A stretch of 64,000 nucleotides of DNA, from NCBI RefSeq assembly GCF_001517625.2, contig NZ_LN999828.1, forward strand, positions 1,856,660 through 1,920,659, in the 5' to 3' direction. Position 1 is the stretch's first letter, and each line of letters starts with the position of its first letter. The position numbers and the translations under genes are program-made. Positions 35,558-44,954 of the stretch are shown one piece after another. The stretch comes from Clostridium sp. AT4. Its GTDB lineage: Bacteria > Bacillota > Clostridia > Lachnospirales > Lachnospiraceae. The notes under the pieces were generated by a model. That model made no database searches and was not told the origin of the DNA. It saw only the letters and a list, made by a program, of their open reading frames with translations.

Positions 35558-37069
35558 ATGAGCCGAAATGATTTCAGACGCCGGCAGGCCCAAAGACAGC
35601 GAAGAAAGCTTGTCCGACATCTTCCTATTATACTTGCACTGTTTCTGGCGTTTTCAGCCCTGGCATCAGGCGTTTTTGCACTGACCCGCTTTGTCTTAAA
35701 CAGACAGCCCATATCATCTGTTTCCGCCTCCTTCAGTACAGCCAAAACAGCCTCCGAAGATCCGGCACAGCCTGTCTCTTCCCCGGCCTCCGGCACACTT
35801 GCTCAGGCCGCATATATCGCTGCGGGCTATGACTACGACCGTGCCATTGCTCTTATTAAAGAAGACTCCTCTCTGGCAGAGGATCCGGCTGCCCTGGAAG
35901 CGATCACATCTTATGAGGAAGCAAAGGCTTCTCTCTTACCAGCTGATGTGCAGAACGTTCCCCATGTATTTTTCCATTCTCTTATCATGGACACTGACAA
36001 AGCCTTTGACGGCGACAGCCGGACTCCCGGCTACAATTCCGTCATGACTACAAAGGATGAGTTTTTAAAAATGCTGGATGCTTTCTATGAGGACGGTTAT
36101 GTGCTGGTACGCATCCGGGATATTGCCTCTGAGACTACAGATGAAAATGGAAATACCGTTTTCTCCTGGGGAGAAATCCTGCTTCCTGAGGGCAAAAAAC
36201 CTCTGGTCATGTCCCAGGATGACGTATGCTATTATCCTTATATGGAAAAGGACGGCTTTGCACGCCGGATCGTCATCGGAGAGGACGGAAAACCCACTGC
36301 TGAAATGGTCATGGAAGACGGCTCCATTTCCACCGGCCCTTATGACCTAATCCCGATTTTAGAAGATTTCATCGAAGAACACCCCGATTTTTCCTATAAA
36401 GGTGCCAGAGCGATCATCGCCTTTACGGGCTATGAAGGAATTTTAGGCTACCGCACTGCTGCTTCCTACAGTGACAGTCCGAACTATGAACAGGATAGAG
36501 AGCAGGCTGCAAAGGTAGCCCAGTGTTTAAAAGACAATGGCTGGGAGCTTGCAAGCCACAGCTGGGGCCATCTGTGGATGGGCGTTTCCTCCGTACCCGG
36601 AGAAACATTCAAGATCAGCGACGAGCGCTTCTATACAGATACGGACAAGTGGGAAGCAGAGGTAGAATCTCTTATCGGGCCAACCGATATCTATATCTAT
36701 CCCAACGGCAATGATGTGGCAGACTGGCGGCCCTATACAGAGAATAATTACCGTTTTAAATATCTCCATTCCAAGGGCTTCCGGTATTTCTGCAATGTGG
36801 ACGCAAGCAAGCCCGCCTGGATCCAAAAGGGAAGCGACCATCTGCGGATGGCCAGACGGAATCTGGACGGCTACCGTCTTTACGAGGACATGATCCAGAC
36901 GGATCCATCCAAAAAACGGCTGTCCGATCTCTTTGACGCTTCTCAGATCTTTGATGCCTCACGGCCCACTCCCGTGACTTGGAGCTATACACAGAATGAA
37001 GCGGCCGCAGATGCCTCTGCCCCGGCAGCACCGGAAACAGTTCCATCCGAAAGCGCTGCTTCCCAGTAA
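35558..37069 (+). CDS. membrane-anchored polysaccharide deacetylase-like protein
   Basis: A 503-residue protein with a basic start, one N-terminal membrane helix (LPIILALFLAFSALASGVFAL) and an extracellular carbohydrate-esterase-4-like domain. Conserved parts include VPHVFFHSL, FLKMLDAFYEDGYVLVRI and the metal-site-like block ELASHSWGHLWMG. The Ala/Ser/Pro-rich tail is low-complexity. AGGAG lies 11 nt before the ATG. Likely acts on cell-wall or surface sugars. Confidence 0.8.
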   Translation: MSRNDFRRRQAQRQRRKLVRHLPIILALFLAFSALASGVFALTRFVLNRQPISSVSASFSTAKTASEDPAQPVSSPASGTLAQAAYIAAGYDYDRAIALIKEDSSLAEDPAALEAITSYEEAKASLLPADVQNVPHVFFHSLIMDTDKAFDGDSRTPGYNSVMTTKDEFLKMLDAFYEDGYVLVRIRDIASETTDENGNTVFSWGEILLPEGKKPLVMSQDDVCYYPYMEKDGFARRIVIGEDGKPTAEMVMEDGSISTGPYDLIPILEDFIEEHPDFSYKGARAIIAFTGYEGILGYRTAASYSDSPNYEQDREQAAKVAQCLKDNGWELASHSWGHLWMGVSSVPGETFKISDERFYTDTDKWEAEVESLIGPTDIYIYPNGNDVADWRPYTENNYRFKYLHSKGFRYFCNVDASKPAWIQKGSDHLRMARRNLDGYRLYEDMIQTDPSKKRLSDLFDASQIFDASRPTPVTWSYTQNEAAADASAPAAPETVPSESAASQ

Positions 37070-37146
37070 ACCAGATCTGAACCATCCTGTCTCCTTTCGC
37101 GTATACTACATCAAAGACGTACTTAGGTGAAAGGAGATTTTACAAA

Positions 37147-37914
37147 ATGACACCCAAACTGGATGTAAACGGAGTCAGCTTTTCCTACCATACGCTGGAA
37201 GGAGAAACGCTGGCTCTTTCTGATATATCATTTTCCCTGTCTCCCGGTGAATTTGCAGCCGTGGTCGGCCCGTCCGGCTGCGGAAAATCCACCCTTCTTT
37301 CTCTTCTCTGCGGTTTGTCCAAACCTGATACGGGGCAGATCCTTTTAGACGGTCACCCCCTGCGCCAGTCTCCCTCTGCTACCGGCTATATGCTCCAAAA
37401 GGATCATCTTTTTCCGTGGAGGGATATTTTATCCAATGTATCTCTGGGACTGGAAATCCAGAACCGCCTTACCCCAAAGACAACTGCCCGCTTAAAGGAA
37501 ATGCTCTCAGCCTACGGCCTTGAAGGCTTTGAACACGCCCGGCCCTCTGAGCTTTCCGGAGGAATGCGCCAGCGGGCCGCTCTGATCCGTACTCTGGCGC
37601 TGGAACCGGACCTTCTTCTTTTAGATGAGCCATTTTCTGCTCTGGATTACCAGACACGGCTTTCTGTATGTGACGATATCAGTTCTATCTTACGGAGCAC
37701 TAAAAAAACAGCCGTTCTTGTGACCCACGATCTTTCAGAAGCCATCAGCATCGCAGACCGGATCATCATACTCACACCCCGGCCCGGACGGATCAAAAAA
37801 ACCCTTCCCATCCATTTCCCGGCTGACTGTGCAACACCTTTAAAAAGACGTAACTGTCCTGAATTTTCCGGATATTTCAACGCTGTATGGAAGGAGCTGA
37901 AAACAGATGAATAA
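37147..37914 (+). CDS. ABC transporter ATP-binding protein (SsuB/TauB-like)
   Basis: A 255-residue ATPase. Walker A is GPSGCGKST, then a MLQKDHLFPWRDILSNV Q-loop typical of nitrate/sulfonate/taurine ATPases, LSGGMRQRAALIRTLAL, and LLLDEPFSALDYQT. AAGGAG precedes the ATG. It overlaps the permease by 8 nt and probably serves the lipoprotein at 28482. Confidence 0.9.
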   Translation: MTPKLDVNGVSFSYHTLEGETLALSDISFSLSPGEFAAVVGPSGCGKSTLLSLLCGLSKPDTGQILLDGHPLRQSPSATGYMLQKDHLFPWRDILSNVSLGLEIQNRLTPKTTARLKEMLSAYGLEGFEHARPSELSGGMRQRAALIRTLALEPDLLLLDEPFSALDYQTRLSVCDDISSILRSTKKTAVLVTHDLSEAISIADRIIILTPRPGRIKKTLPIHFPADCATPLKRRNCPEFSGYFNAVWKELKTDE

Positions 37915-38710
37915 TCCCTTACTCTCCCCCTCGTTAGCCCAGCAGGAATACCTGGCCGACCAGCTGCGCCGACGGAGTATAATCCGTATCTGGCGCATCC
38001 TTCTTCTGATTCTGATTCTGTCTTTATGGGAGCTGTCAGCCGGCTTAGGTCTCATCGACCGGTTTATTTTCAGCAGTCCAAGCCTGATCTTCAAATGCCT
38101 GATTTCTATGACTGCCGACAGAACCATCTTTCTCCACACAGGCGTTACCCTCATGGAGACGCTTATAAGCTTTGCTGTCTGTACCGCAGCCGGTCTGGTC
38201 TGTGCCCTTCTTCTCTGGGCCAGTCCCTCTGCTGCCAGCGTTTTAGAGCCATTCTTAGTTCTTTTAAACAGTCTGCCCAAATCCGCTTTGGCTCCGCTTT
38301 TAATCGTATGGCTGGGAAATAATACCACCACCATTGTCACAGCGGCCGTTTCCGTGGCTCTCTTTGGCTCGATCCTTACTCTGTACAATGGTTTCTGTCA
38401 GACCGATGAAGACAAAATACGCCTGATCCGTTCCCTTGGAGGAACCAGAACAGACGTACTCCTTAAGGTTCTTCTGCCAGGCTCCCTCCCCATGGTGATC
38501 AATAACATGAAGGTCAATATCGGCCTGTGCCTGGTCGGCGTCATCATTGGTGAATTTCTCTCCGCACGGGCAGGACTGGGATATCTGATCACCTACTCCG
38601 CCCAGACCTTTACCATGACGGTGCTTATGACCTCCATCATGATTCTGTGCCTGCTGTCCTGGCTTTTATATCAGGCCATTGCCTGTGTGGAAAAGAAGCT
38701 GACACGATAA
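37907..38710 (+). CDS. ABC transporter permease (SsuC/TauC-like)
   Basis: A 267-residue protein with about six membrane helices. The EAA loop includes LIRSLGGTRTDVLLKVLLPG and the C-terminal block is GEFLSARAGLGYLI, as in sulfonate/nitrate permeases. The start ATG overlaps the ATPase end, so they are coupled. Confidence 0.9.
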   Translation: MNNPLLSPSLAQQEYLADQLRRRSIIRIWRILLLILILSLWELSAGLGLIDRFIFSSPSLIFKCLISMTADRTIFLHTGVTLMETLISFAVCTAAGLVCALLLWASPSAASVLEPFLVLLNSLPKSALAPLLIVWLGNNTTTIVTAAVSVALFGSILTLYNGFCQTDEDKIRLIRSLGGTRTDVLLKVLLPGSLPMVINNMKVNIGLCLVGVIIGEFLSARAGLGYLITYSAQTFTMTVLMTSIMILCLLSWLLYQAIACVEKKLTR

Positions 38711-38712
38711 AA

Positions 38713-38733
38713 TGCAAAATGCAAAAACTCAAA
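38713..38733. repeat. footprint of the palindromic element end
   Basis: TGCAAAATGC(A)AAAACTCAAA matches 20 of 21 positions of the right end of the element at 28170-28413 and lies 2 nt after the permease stop. A solo end or remnant. Confidence 0.55.
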
Positions 38734-38744
38734 AACCGGTCTGC

Positions 38745-38773
38745 TTGCACTCCCATTTCTCCTATGATATGAT
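38745..38773 (+). promoter_or_regulatory. sigma-A promoter of the RelA/SpoT-domain gene
   Basis: TTGCAC, 17 nt, TATGAT, about 60 nt before the start codon. Confidence 0.7.
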
Positions 38774-38833
38774 GAAACCATCTGATTAAAGCAGAGCATT
38801 TCCGCCGATAAAGCCCGCAAAAAGGAGAAATCA

Positions 38834-40090
38834 ATGGACCTGATCAACCAGTTTATTGACAACTACAAAAAGAAATTTAACTACTATGAATCTGTAGGCC
38901 GTCTTGCAGCCGGTCAGCTGGAGGCTGTGCTGCGCTCCTCCGGTATCCGGGCCATGGTTACCTACCGGGCCAAAAATCCGGGACGCTTAAAAAGCAAGGT
39001 TCTCCACCGCAATGCCAAGCGCCCGGTTCCTTACCGGAATATAAAGGAAATCTATGAGGACATCGCCGATCTCTGCGGTGTCCGGGTTTCCCTCTATTTC
39101 CCCGGAGACCGCCTTCAGGCAGACCAGCTGATCCGGGATCAGTTCCACATTCTGGAAAGCAAGCAGTTCCCGGAGCAGTCAAAGCCTCCTACTTATCATA
39201 AGCGTTTTTCCGGCTACTGGGCCAACCACTACCGTGTCTATCTGAGAGAAGAATTGGTACAACCCTCAGAAAAACGCTACTGCCGGGCCAGAATCGAAAT
39301 TCAGGTAGCGTCCGTCCTGATGCACGCCTGGTCTGAGGTAGAACATGACTTGATCTACAAACCCCTTCAGGGTACGCTTTCCAAAGAAGAGCTTGCCATC
39401 TTAGACGAGTTAAACGGTCTTGTCCTTGCAGGAGAAATCGCCCTGGAGCGCCTGCAGGCTGCAGGAAATGAACGGATCCGCAGCAAAAATGCTGTTTTTA
39501 ACAACCAGTACGAGCTGGCTTCCTATCTTTACAATTACCTCAGCAGCAATTTCCGCCCGGAGGATATCGAACTGCGGATGGGAAATATTGAGCTGCTCTT
39601 CCGGCTTTTGTCCAGCCTGAAGCTGCTGGACGTAAAGTACATGGGCCCTATTTTAAAGGCAGTTAAATTTGAAAAGGACAAACGGAACATTTCCCAGCAG
39701 ATTATTGACCAGATCATCAGCGGAAATGAAAAGCGGTATCTGGCCTACCAGTCCTTAAAGGCAGCCGGCTCTAAAGAGGATGAGGAACGTCTGAAAGCCA
39801 TCAGCGCCTTTTTCAGTCAATGGGTTCCCCTGGAAGCGCTTTTAAACCGCACCACCAAGCGCAGCTCCCGTTCCTTAAGCGTCTTTAATATCAACGCCCT
39901 GAAACGGACCGGGCTTTTTGACAAAGACAGCCTGAATCAGATTGCATTTCTTAGAAAAATGCGCAATACCCTGATCCATGATATTGAGGTTCCGGAAATC
40001 TCCTGCATACGGGAGCTGGCCGAACAGGCCCGGGCTCTGAATGAAACTCTTTTAAAACTCCTTGAGCCGGAAAAGGACGAGGCAGACTAA
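38834..40090 (+). CDS. RelA/SpoT-domain nucleotidyltransferase with a C-terminal RNxxxH motif
   Basis: A 418-residue protein. The N-terminal half is a RelA/SpoT synthetase-like domain: RAKNPGRLKSKV, DIADLCGVRVSLYFPGD, FSGYWANHYRVYL, and IEIQVASVLMHAWSEVEHDL with the catalytic Glu-x-Gln. There is no hydrolase (HD) domain. The helical C-terminal half ends with FLRKMRNTLIHDIEVP, where R377-N-x-x-x-H382 fits the RNxxxH pattern of HEPN RNases. It likely makes pppGpp-like alarmones. Whether the HEPN-like part is catalytic is unknown. AAAGGAG precedes the ATG. Confidence 0.8.
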   Translation: MDLINQFIDNYKKKFNYYESVGRLAAGQLEAVLRSSGIRAMVTYRAKNPGRLKSKVLHRNAKRPVPYRNIKEIYEDIADLCGVRVSLYFPGDRLQADQLIRDQFHILESKQFPEQSKPPTYHKRFSGYWANHYRVYLREELVQPSEKRYCRARIEIQVASVLMHAWSEVEHDLIYKPLQGTLSKEELAILDELNGLVLAGEIALERLQAAGNERIRSKNAVFNNQYELASYLYNYLSSNFRPEDIELRMGNIELLFRLLSSLKLLDVKYMGPILKAVKFEKDKRNISQQIIDQIISGNEKRYLAYQSLKAAGSKEDEERLKAISAFFSQWVPLEALLNRTTKRSSRSLSVFNINALKRTGLFDKDSLNQIAFLRKMRNTLIHDIEVPEISCIRELAEQARALNETLLKLLEPEKDEAD

Positions 40091-40096
40091 AGGTTA

Positions 40097-41584
40097 TTAT
40101 CCCAAAAGCTCCCGGATCATTTTTCCGTCAAATACCACCTTTTCAAGATGATCCACCTCGATCTGATACAGGGCATTGGCAGCGATATGCTCCGCAGCCT
40201 GCTCCAGATCACGGATTCCGCTCGTATCTGAATAAAGCTCCACTACGGTATCAAGAGCCTCTTCGGTCAGGATACACTCCTCTTTGCGCAGGCTCATGCG
40301 GCGCAGGATCTTTGGCAGAGCAAATTTTGAGAAAATGATCTTTTTTTCTTCCAATGTATAGTCCGGAATATCGATCACCGCAAAACGGGACATTAATGGT
40401 GCGCTGATCTGCTCCTTATTGTTAGCTGTGGCAATGGGATATACGCCTGAGGTAGGCACCATACATTCCATGTAGTTATCCGTAAAGCCCAGATTGTCAA
40501 GCAGGGTTAAAAGCACATCTGCCGGATTTCCATTTCCTTTTCCGGAAGCCGCTTTGTCCAGTTCATTGATGATAAATACAAGATTGGACTCTCCTGCCAT
40601 GGAAAATGCCTCCATGATAATTCCCGGCTTTGCGTTGGCATAGACTCTGGAGCTTCCTGTCAGCTGCTCCGGGTCATTGATGGAGCTCATATCCAGAGTT
40701 GTCCACGGCAGCTTTAAGATTCTTGCCACCGCATAAGCGATCTGGGATTTTCCCGTACCCGCAGGCCCCACCAGCAAAAGGCCGTATGCGGGCAGCGTGT
40801 GAGTTCGGTTGATCTGGATAATGGTTTCTATAATCCTCTGCTTTACCCGCTCCATGCCGTAAAGCTCTTCATCTAAAATCCGTCTTGCCTCTACCGGATC
40901 AATGGCTTCAAAATAATCATGCTTCCACCGCACGTTCATCATAATAGACAGCGCTCTCTGAGCATGGCGGCGCTCCTCCGGGGATACCTCATGTGACTTT
41001 GCCACTGCCAGGTTTCTTCTTGCCCAGAGACGGATGTGATCCGGAAGGGTCTTTCCTGCACAGGTCATAAAATCCGTAATGCTCTGGAGACTGGTAAGCT
41101 TCATATCATCTCCTTCTTCAGTTTCCTCTTCCTCCTCTGTCTCAGAAGGCGCACTGCTGGCAAACAGACGCTCAATCATAAACTGCAAAAAGCCGTCCTC
41201 TGCTGAAAGCTTGGTTCCTCCCCCAAAGGCTGTTTCACGGATGCGGTAAACGGAATAGCCTTCCTCCCTGTTCTCTCCGGACAGACGCACATTGATATGG
41301 TTTTCCCCCAGCCACCGGATCAGGCTTACAAACCGGGCGTCTATTTTTAAAATATTTCCACTGACCGTTTCGCCTCCATCCTTAAACTCAAAAGCAGTTC
41401 CCCTTACAGGATTGGTAAAGAGACCGCAGGTGTGATGCTCCCACTGCTGTCCTTTTGTGTCTAATACCAGAATCGGCTGCTCCGGCGCTGCCTGAGGAGC
41501 ATCCGAATAAAAAATACTGTATGTACACTCTGCTCCCTTTGTATCTTCCGTTTCCGGCGTATGGTTAAAATCAAACACTGGCAT
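40097..41584 (-). CDS. Lon-like AAA ATPase without protease domain
   Basis: A 495-residue protein. About 210 N-terminal residues with no clear domain precede an AAA module. Walker A is GPAGTGKS, Walker B is FIINELDK, an arginine-finger region reads MSRFAVIDIPDY, and IRDLEQAAEHIAANAL follows. The ATPase resembles Lon, but the Ser-Lys protease domain is absent. The start at MPVFDF has GGGGA upstream. Convergent with the RelA/SpoT gene, 6 nt apart. Role unknown; a remodelling ATPase is likely. Confidence 0.75.
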   Translation of the reverse strand: MPVFDFNHTPETEDTKGAECTYSIFYSDAPQAAPEQPILVLDTKGQQWEHHTCGLFTNPVRGTAFEFKDGGETVSGNILKIDARFVSLIRWLGENHINVRLSGENREEGYSVYRIRETAFGGGTKLSAEDGFLQFMIERLFASSAPSETEEEEETEEGDDMKLTSLQSITDFMTCAGKTLPDHIRLWARRNLAVAKSHEVSPEERRHAQRALSIMMNVRWKHDYFEAIDPVEARRILDEELYGMERVKQRIIETIIQINRTHTLPAYGLLLVGPAGTGKSQIAYAVARILKLPWTTLDMSSINDPEQLTGSSRVYANAKPGIIMEAFSMAGESNLVFIINELDKAASGKGNGNPADVLLTLLDNLGFTDNYMECMVPTSGVYPIATANNKEQISAPLMSRFAVIDIPDYTLEEKKIIFSKFALPKILRRMSLRKEECILTEEALDTVVELYSDTSGIRDLEQAAEHIAANALYQIEVDHLEKVVFDGKMIRELLG

Positions 41585-41660
41585 AATCAAATTCCCCTTT
41601 TTGTACAAAGATCTACGGCCAGGAATCTTTTCCAAAACCGTGCCTTTTTAGTGTAACATG

Positions 41661-41693
41661 AAATCGCTCCGCCAACAACCGGCGGAGCGATTT
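41661..41693. terminator. strong hairpin, probable bidirectional terminator
   Basis: AAATCGCTCCGCC and GGCGGAGCGATTT form a perfect 13-bp stem with a 7-nt loop; T-rich sequence follows on the plus side and weakly on the minus side. Confidence 0.65.
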
Positions 41694-41707
41694 TCTTTAT
41701 ACATCCT

Positions 41708-41884
41708 TTATGCATGTTTCATTTTTTCTATTTTCCAACCGTCTTCCAGATTTCTTTCCTCAGGCTCATACGAAGACTCCCGAGGCGGCATAAGTCCTTC
41801 GAAGAAATGATCCAGCCTGTCAAACAGACGGCCGCCTATTTTATACAGTACAGCCAAAGCACCCAGCAGAATAATTTCTTTCAT
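41708..41884 (-). CDS. small hypothetical membrane-associated protein
   Basis: About 58 residues from MKEIILLGALAVLYKIGG, one N-terminal hydrophobic helix and an acidic tail. AGGGG lies 11 nt upstream; a GTG three codons earlier is possible. Unknown function. Confidence 0.45.
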   Translation of the reverse strand: MKEIILLGALAVLYKIGGRLFDRLDHFFEGLMPPRESSYEPEERNLEDGWKIEKMKHA

Positions 41885-42008
41885 CCTCTTCACATCCCCT
41901 TACTTCTGCTTTTTTATTTTATTATACCCTGTGCTGTATAAAAGCGGCATAAGTATCCATAATGCCTGTATTAAGGTTGTATAAATATCCCTTTTTCTTT
42001 TATATCGT

Positions 42009-42038
42009 TTGACATAAAGCAAACTTTACCATTATAAT
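42009..42038 (+). promoter_or_regulatory. sigma-A promoter of the amino-acid symporter gene
   Basis: TTGACA, 18 nt, TATAAT; start codon about 38 nt downstream. Confidence 0.8.
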
Positions 42039-42076
42039 GAAATGCAGTACAAAAGAAAGGGTTAAAAAGGATAATC

Positions 42077-43465
42077 ATGATCGAATTTATTACTTCCGTA
42101 AACACAGCTGTAAACAGCTTTATCTGGGGAGTACCGGCCATGATCTGCATCATCGGAGTAGGACTTTTCTTAAGCCTTCGCACCCGTTTTATCCAGATCC
42201 GCCGCTTTCCCTATGCCATCCGCACCACTCTGGGCCGCATGTTCAGCAAAAAAGATGCCTCCGAAGGCGCCATTACCCCCTTCCAGGCAGTCTGTACTGC
42301 CCTTGCGGCTACTGTGGGTACGGGAAATATCGCCGGTGTAGCCGGAGCTATTGCCATCGGCGGTCCGGGCGCTGTATTCTGGATGTGGATTTCCGCATTT
42401 TTAGGAATGTGCACCAAATTTTCCGAGGTTACTCTGGCGGTTCATTTCCGGGAAACTAATCCGGACGGCGATCTGGCCGGAGGTCCCATGTACTATATCA
42501 AAAATGGGCTTGGGAAAAAATGGATGTGGCTCGCCTATCTTTTTTCCATTTTCGGTATCCTTACTGTATTCGGAACCGGAAATGCCACTCAGGTCAACAC
42601 CATCACAACGGCTGTCCGGTCTGCCCTCACAGGCTACGGCATCCTGCCTGACTCTGCTGTCGGTACCTTTAATCTGGCTATGGGCATCCTTCTGGCTTCC
42701 TCTGTCGCTCTGGTGCTCCTTGGCGGCATCAAGCGCATCGGAAGTGTAGCGGAAAAGCTGGTTCCTTTCATGGCTCTGCTCTACATTCTTCTGTCTTTTG
42801 GCGTGGTATTTTTCCATCTGGAAAATGTTCCCGGCGTATTTTCCTCAATCATCCAGGGAGCATTCTCTCCTTCTGCTGTCACCGGCGGAGTGGTAGGAAG
42901 CTTCTTTACCAGTATGAAGCGCGGCGTTTCCAGAGGCATCTTCTCCAATGAGGCCGGACTTGGTACAGGCTCTATTGCCCACGCCTGTGCGGATACAGAT
43001 GATCCTGTCCATCAGGGTATGTTTGGTATTTTTGAGGTATTTGCAGATACCATTGTGATCTGTACCCTTACTGCTCTGGTAATTCTCTGCAGCGGTATTC
43101 CCATAACCTATGGACAGGATGCCGGAGCAGAGCTTACGATCCTGGGCTTTACCTCTACCTACGGAAACTGGGTGTCCATTTTTACCGCGATCGCCATGTG
43201 CTGCTTTGCCTTCTCCACCATTTTAGGCTGGGGGCTTTACGGCGCAAGATGTGTGGAATTTCTCCTTTCCGCAGCCTTTATAAAGCCCTTTATGGTAATC
43301 TACGCTCTGGTATCCATTCCCGGAGCTACTATGGATCTGGGGCTTTTGTGGAGCATTGCCGATACCTTTAACGGCCTTATGTCCATTCCCAACCTGATTG
43401 CTGTCTTCCTGCTGTCCGGAACGGTAATTCGGCTGACGCGGGAGTATTTCTCAAAGAATGCATAA
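42077..43465 (+). CDS. alanine/glycine:cation symporter (AGCS family)
   Basis: A 462-residue multi-helix transporter. Family marks are AVCTALAATVGTGNIAGVAG, GGPMYYIKNGLGKKW, FSNEAGLGTGSIAHACADT and ILGWGLYGARC. It imports alanine or glycine with sodium or protons. AAAGGAT precedes the ATG. A single gene with its own promoter and terminator. Confidence 0.92.
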   Translation: MIEFITSVNTAVNSFIWGVPAMICIIGVGLFLSLRTRFIQIRRFPYAIRTTLGRMFSKKDASEGAITPFQAVCTALAATVGTGNIAGVAGAIAIGGPGAVFWMWISAFLGMCTKFSEVTLAVHFRETNPDGDLAGGPMYYIKNGLGKKWMWLAYLFSIFGILTVFGTGNATQVNTITTAVRSALTGYGILPDSAVGTFNLAMGILLASSVALVLLGGIKRIGSVAEKLVPFMALLYILLSFGVVFFHLENVPGVFSSIIQGAFSPSAVTGGVVGSFFTSMKRGVSRGIFSNEAGLGTGSIAHACADTDDPVHQGMFGIFEVFADTIVICTLTALVILCSGIPITYGQDAGAELTILGFTSTYGNWVSIFTAIAMCCFAFSTILGWGLYGARCVEFLLSAAFIKPFMVIYALVSIPGATMDLGLLWSIADTFNGLMSIPNLIAVFLLSGTVIRLTREYFSKNA

Positions 43466-43502
43466 ACCGTACAGCAACCCATCCGCCAAAAAACATAAAA
43501 AA

Positions 43503-43546
43503 GGCAGTACCGTAGGACTTCCTTTCAAGTCCGTCCGGCACTGCCG
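43503..43546. terminator. bidirectional terminator between symporter and S41 protease genes
   Basis: GGCAGTACCGTAGGACTT pairs with AAGTCCGTCCGGCACTGCC with a few mismatches. A-rich on the left and TTTTTATTTT on the right, so it can serve both convergent genes. Confidence 0.85.
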
Positions 43547-43560
43547 TTTTTATTTTCATC

Positions 43561-44895
43561 CTACTGCCCGTTATTTAAAACCTCCACAGCCTTTTTAAGC
43601 TGATTGTCATCCTCCGGGCGGATCACTGCCTGCGTTCTTAAGGATTCATCCAAAGGAACCTCCACATCCGGCACAATTCCTTTTTCATGAAGGTCAAAAC
43701 CGCTCGGCGTATAATAGTGGGCGGTCGTAAGCTTAATGGCAGAACCATCTCCCAGAGGAATGAGATTCTGAACAATTCCCTTTCCGTAGCTGGTAGTTCC
43801 TACCACGACTGCTCTTCCATAATCCTTCATCGCACCTGTAAACACCTCCGAAGCGCTTGCAGAATCACCATTTACCAGAATGGCGATAGGAAGATCCACT
43901 GCATGGCCATCGGAAGCGGTATAGGTTTCCCCTTCTCCGTTTCGGTCAGCCGTATAAACAATGAGCGATTTTCCCTCTCCCTTCTTAAAATCCATCATAT
44001 CATCCGGGATCAGATAGTCCACCATGGCTACGGCGCTGTCTAATATACCTCCGGGATTATTCCGCAGATCGATCACCAGCTGCTTCATTCCCTCTGCCGT
44101 CAGGTCATCAATGGCTGTTTTAAACTGATCTACTGTAATCAGATCAAATTCGCTCACAGCCACATAACCTGTTGTTTCATCCAGCATCCGGGACTCCACA
44201 GTAGGAACCTCTATTTTCTTTCTGGTAAGAGTCAGATCCACATAGGCGTCCTCGTCTGCCCGGTATACGGTAATCTGCACCGGAGTTCCTTCTTCTCCCT
44301 TTACATAATTGCTCACGATCACATCCAGGCTTTCCCCTGCTACTAACGTATCTTCTACCTTATAGACCACATCCCCCGGCCGCATCCCTGCCTCCAGAGC
44401 CGGAGAGCCGTCAAATACCTTTACCACCGTACAAAGGCCGGTAGTGCGGTTCTGGCTAATCATAGCCCCGATTCCGGAATAGGTGCCGCTGGTGCTTTCC
44501 TGCATCAGCTTATAATCCTCTTCGGAATAATATACAGAATAGGGATCATCCAGGCCTGCCATCATACCGCGGTAGATAAAATCCTCTACATTCTGAGCGT
44601 CCTCGTCATAAAGAAATACCTGGTCTATGATCTGCTGAATCATCTCCATCTTTGAGGTCACCTGCTCAAAGTCCACTCTCTTTGCAGGCTCCTCCGTAAT
44701 AGAGGGAGCGCCGGGCTGAGGCTGACGGCTGATCACCCGCCGTCCGAACAGGTAGATTCCCGCAGACATACCTACGATGATCAGCCCCACAAACGCCATG
44801 ACGAGAGCTCCCGTAAGAACTCCCATCCAGAACCGGTTCTGGCTTCCTGCCGCCTTTCCTCTCTCGCTTTGTCTGTCATATCTTTGATCTTCCAC
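43561..44895 (-). CDS. S41-family C-terminal processing protease (CtpA-like)
   Basis: A 444-residue membrane-anchored protease with a GTG start (AGGAG seven bases upstream). It has one N-terminal membrane helix, a PDZ domain (VVKVFDGSPALEAGMRPGDVV) and an S41 core. The catalytic serine is in NGDSASASEVF and the lysine in TTSYGKGIVQ. Fourth in an ftsE-ftsX-M23-S41 cluster, an arrangement known to control cell-wall hydrolysis at division. Confidence 0.92.
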   Translation of the reverse strand: MEDQRYDRQSERGKAAGSQNRFWMGVLTGALVMAFVGLIIVGMSAGIYLFGRRVISRQPQPGAPSITEEPAKRVDFEQVTSKMEMIQQIIDQVFLYDEDAQNVEDFIYRGMMAGLDDPYSVYYSEEDYKLMQESTSGTYSGIGAMISQNRTTGLCTVVKVFDGSPALEAGMRPGDVVYKVEDTLVAGESLDVIVSNYVKGEEGTPVQITVYRADEDAYVDLTLTRKKIEVPTVESRMLDETTGYVAVSEFDLITVDQFKTAIDDLTAEGMKQLVIDLRNNPGGILDSAVAMVDYLIPDDMMDFKKGEGKSLIVYTADRNGEGETYTASDGHAVDLPIAILVNGDSASASEVFTGAMKDYGRAVVVGTTSYGKGIVQNLIPLGDGSAIKLTTAHYYTPSGFDLHEKGIVPDVEVPLDESLRTQAVIRPEDDNQLKKAVEVLNNGQ

Positions 44896-44954
44896 TTTTT
44901 GTCTCCTATCTGGCCTTTAAGGGGCCTCTCTGTCCTGTTACACTGTATGCCCCT

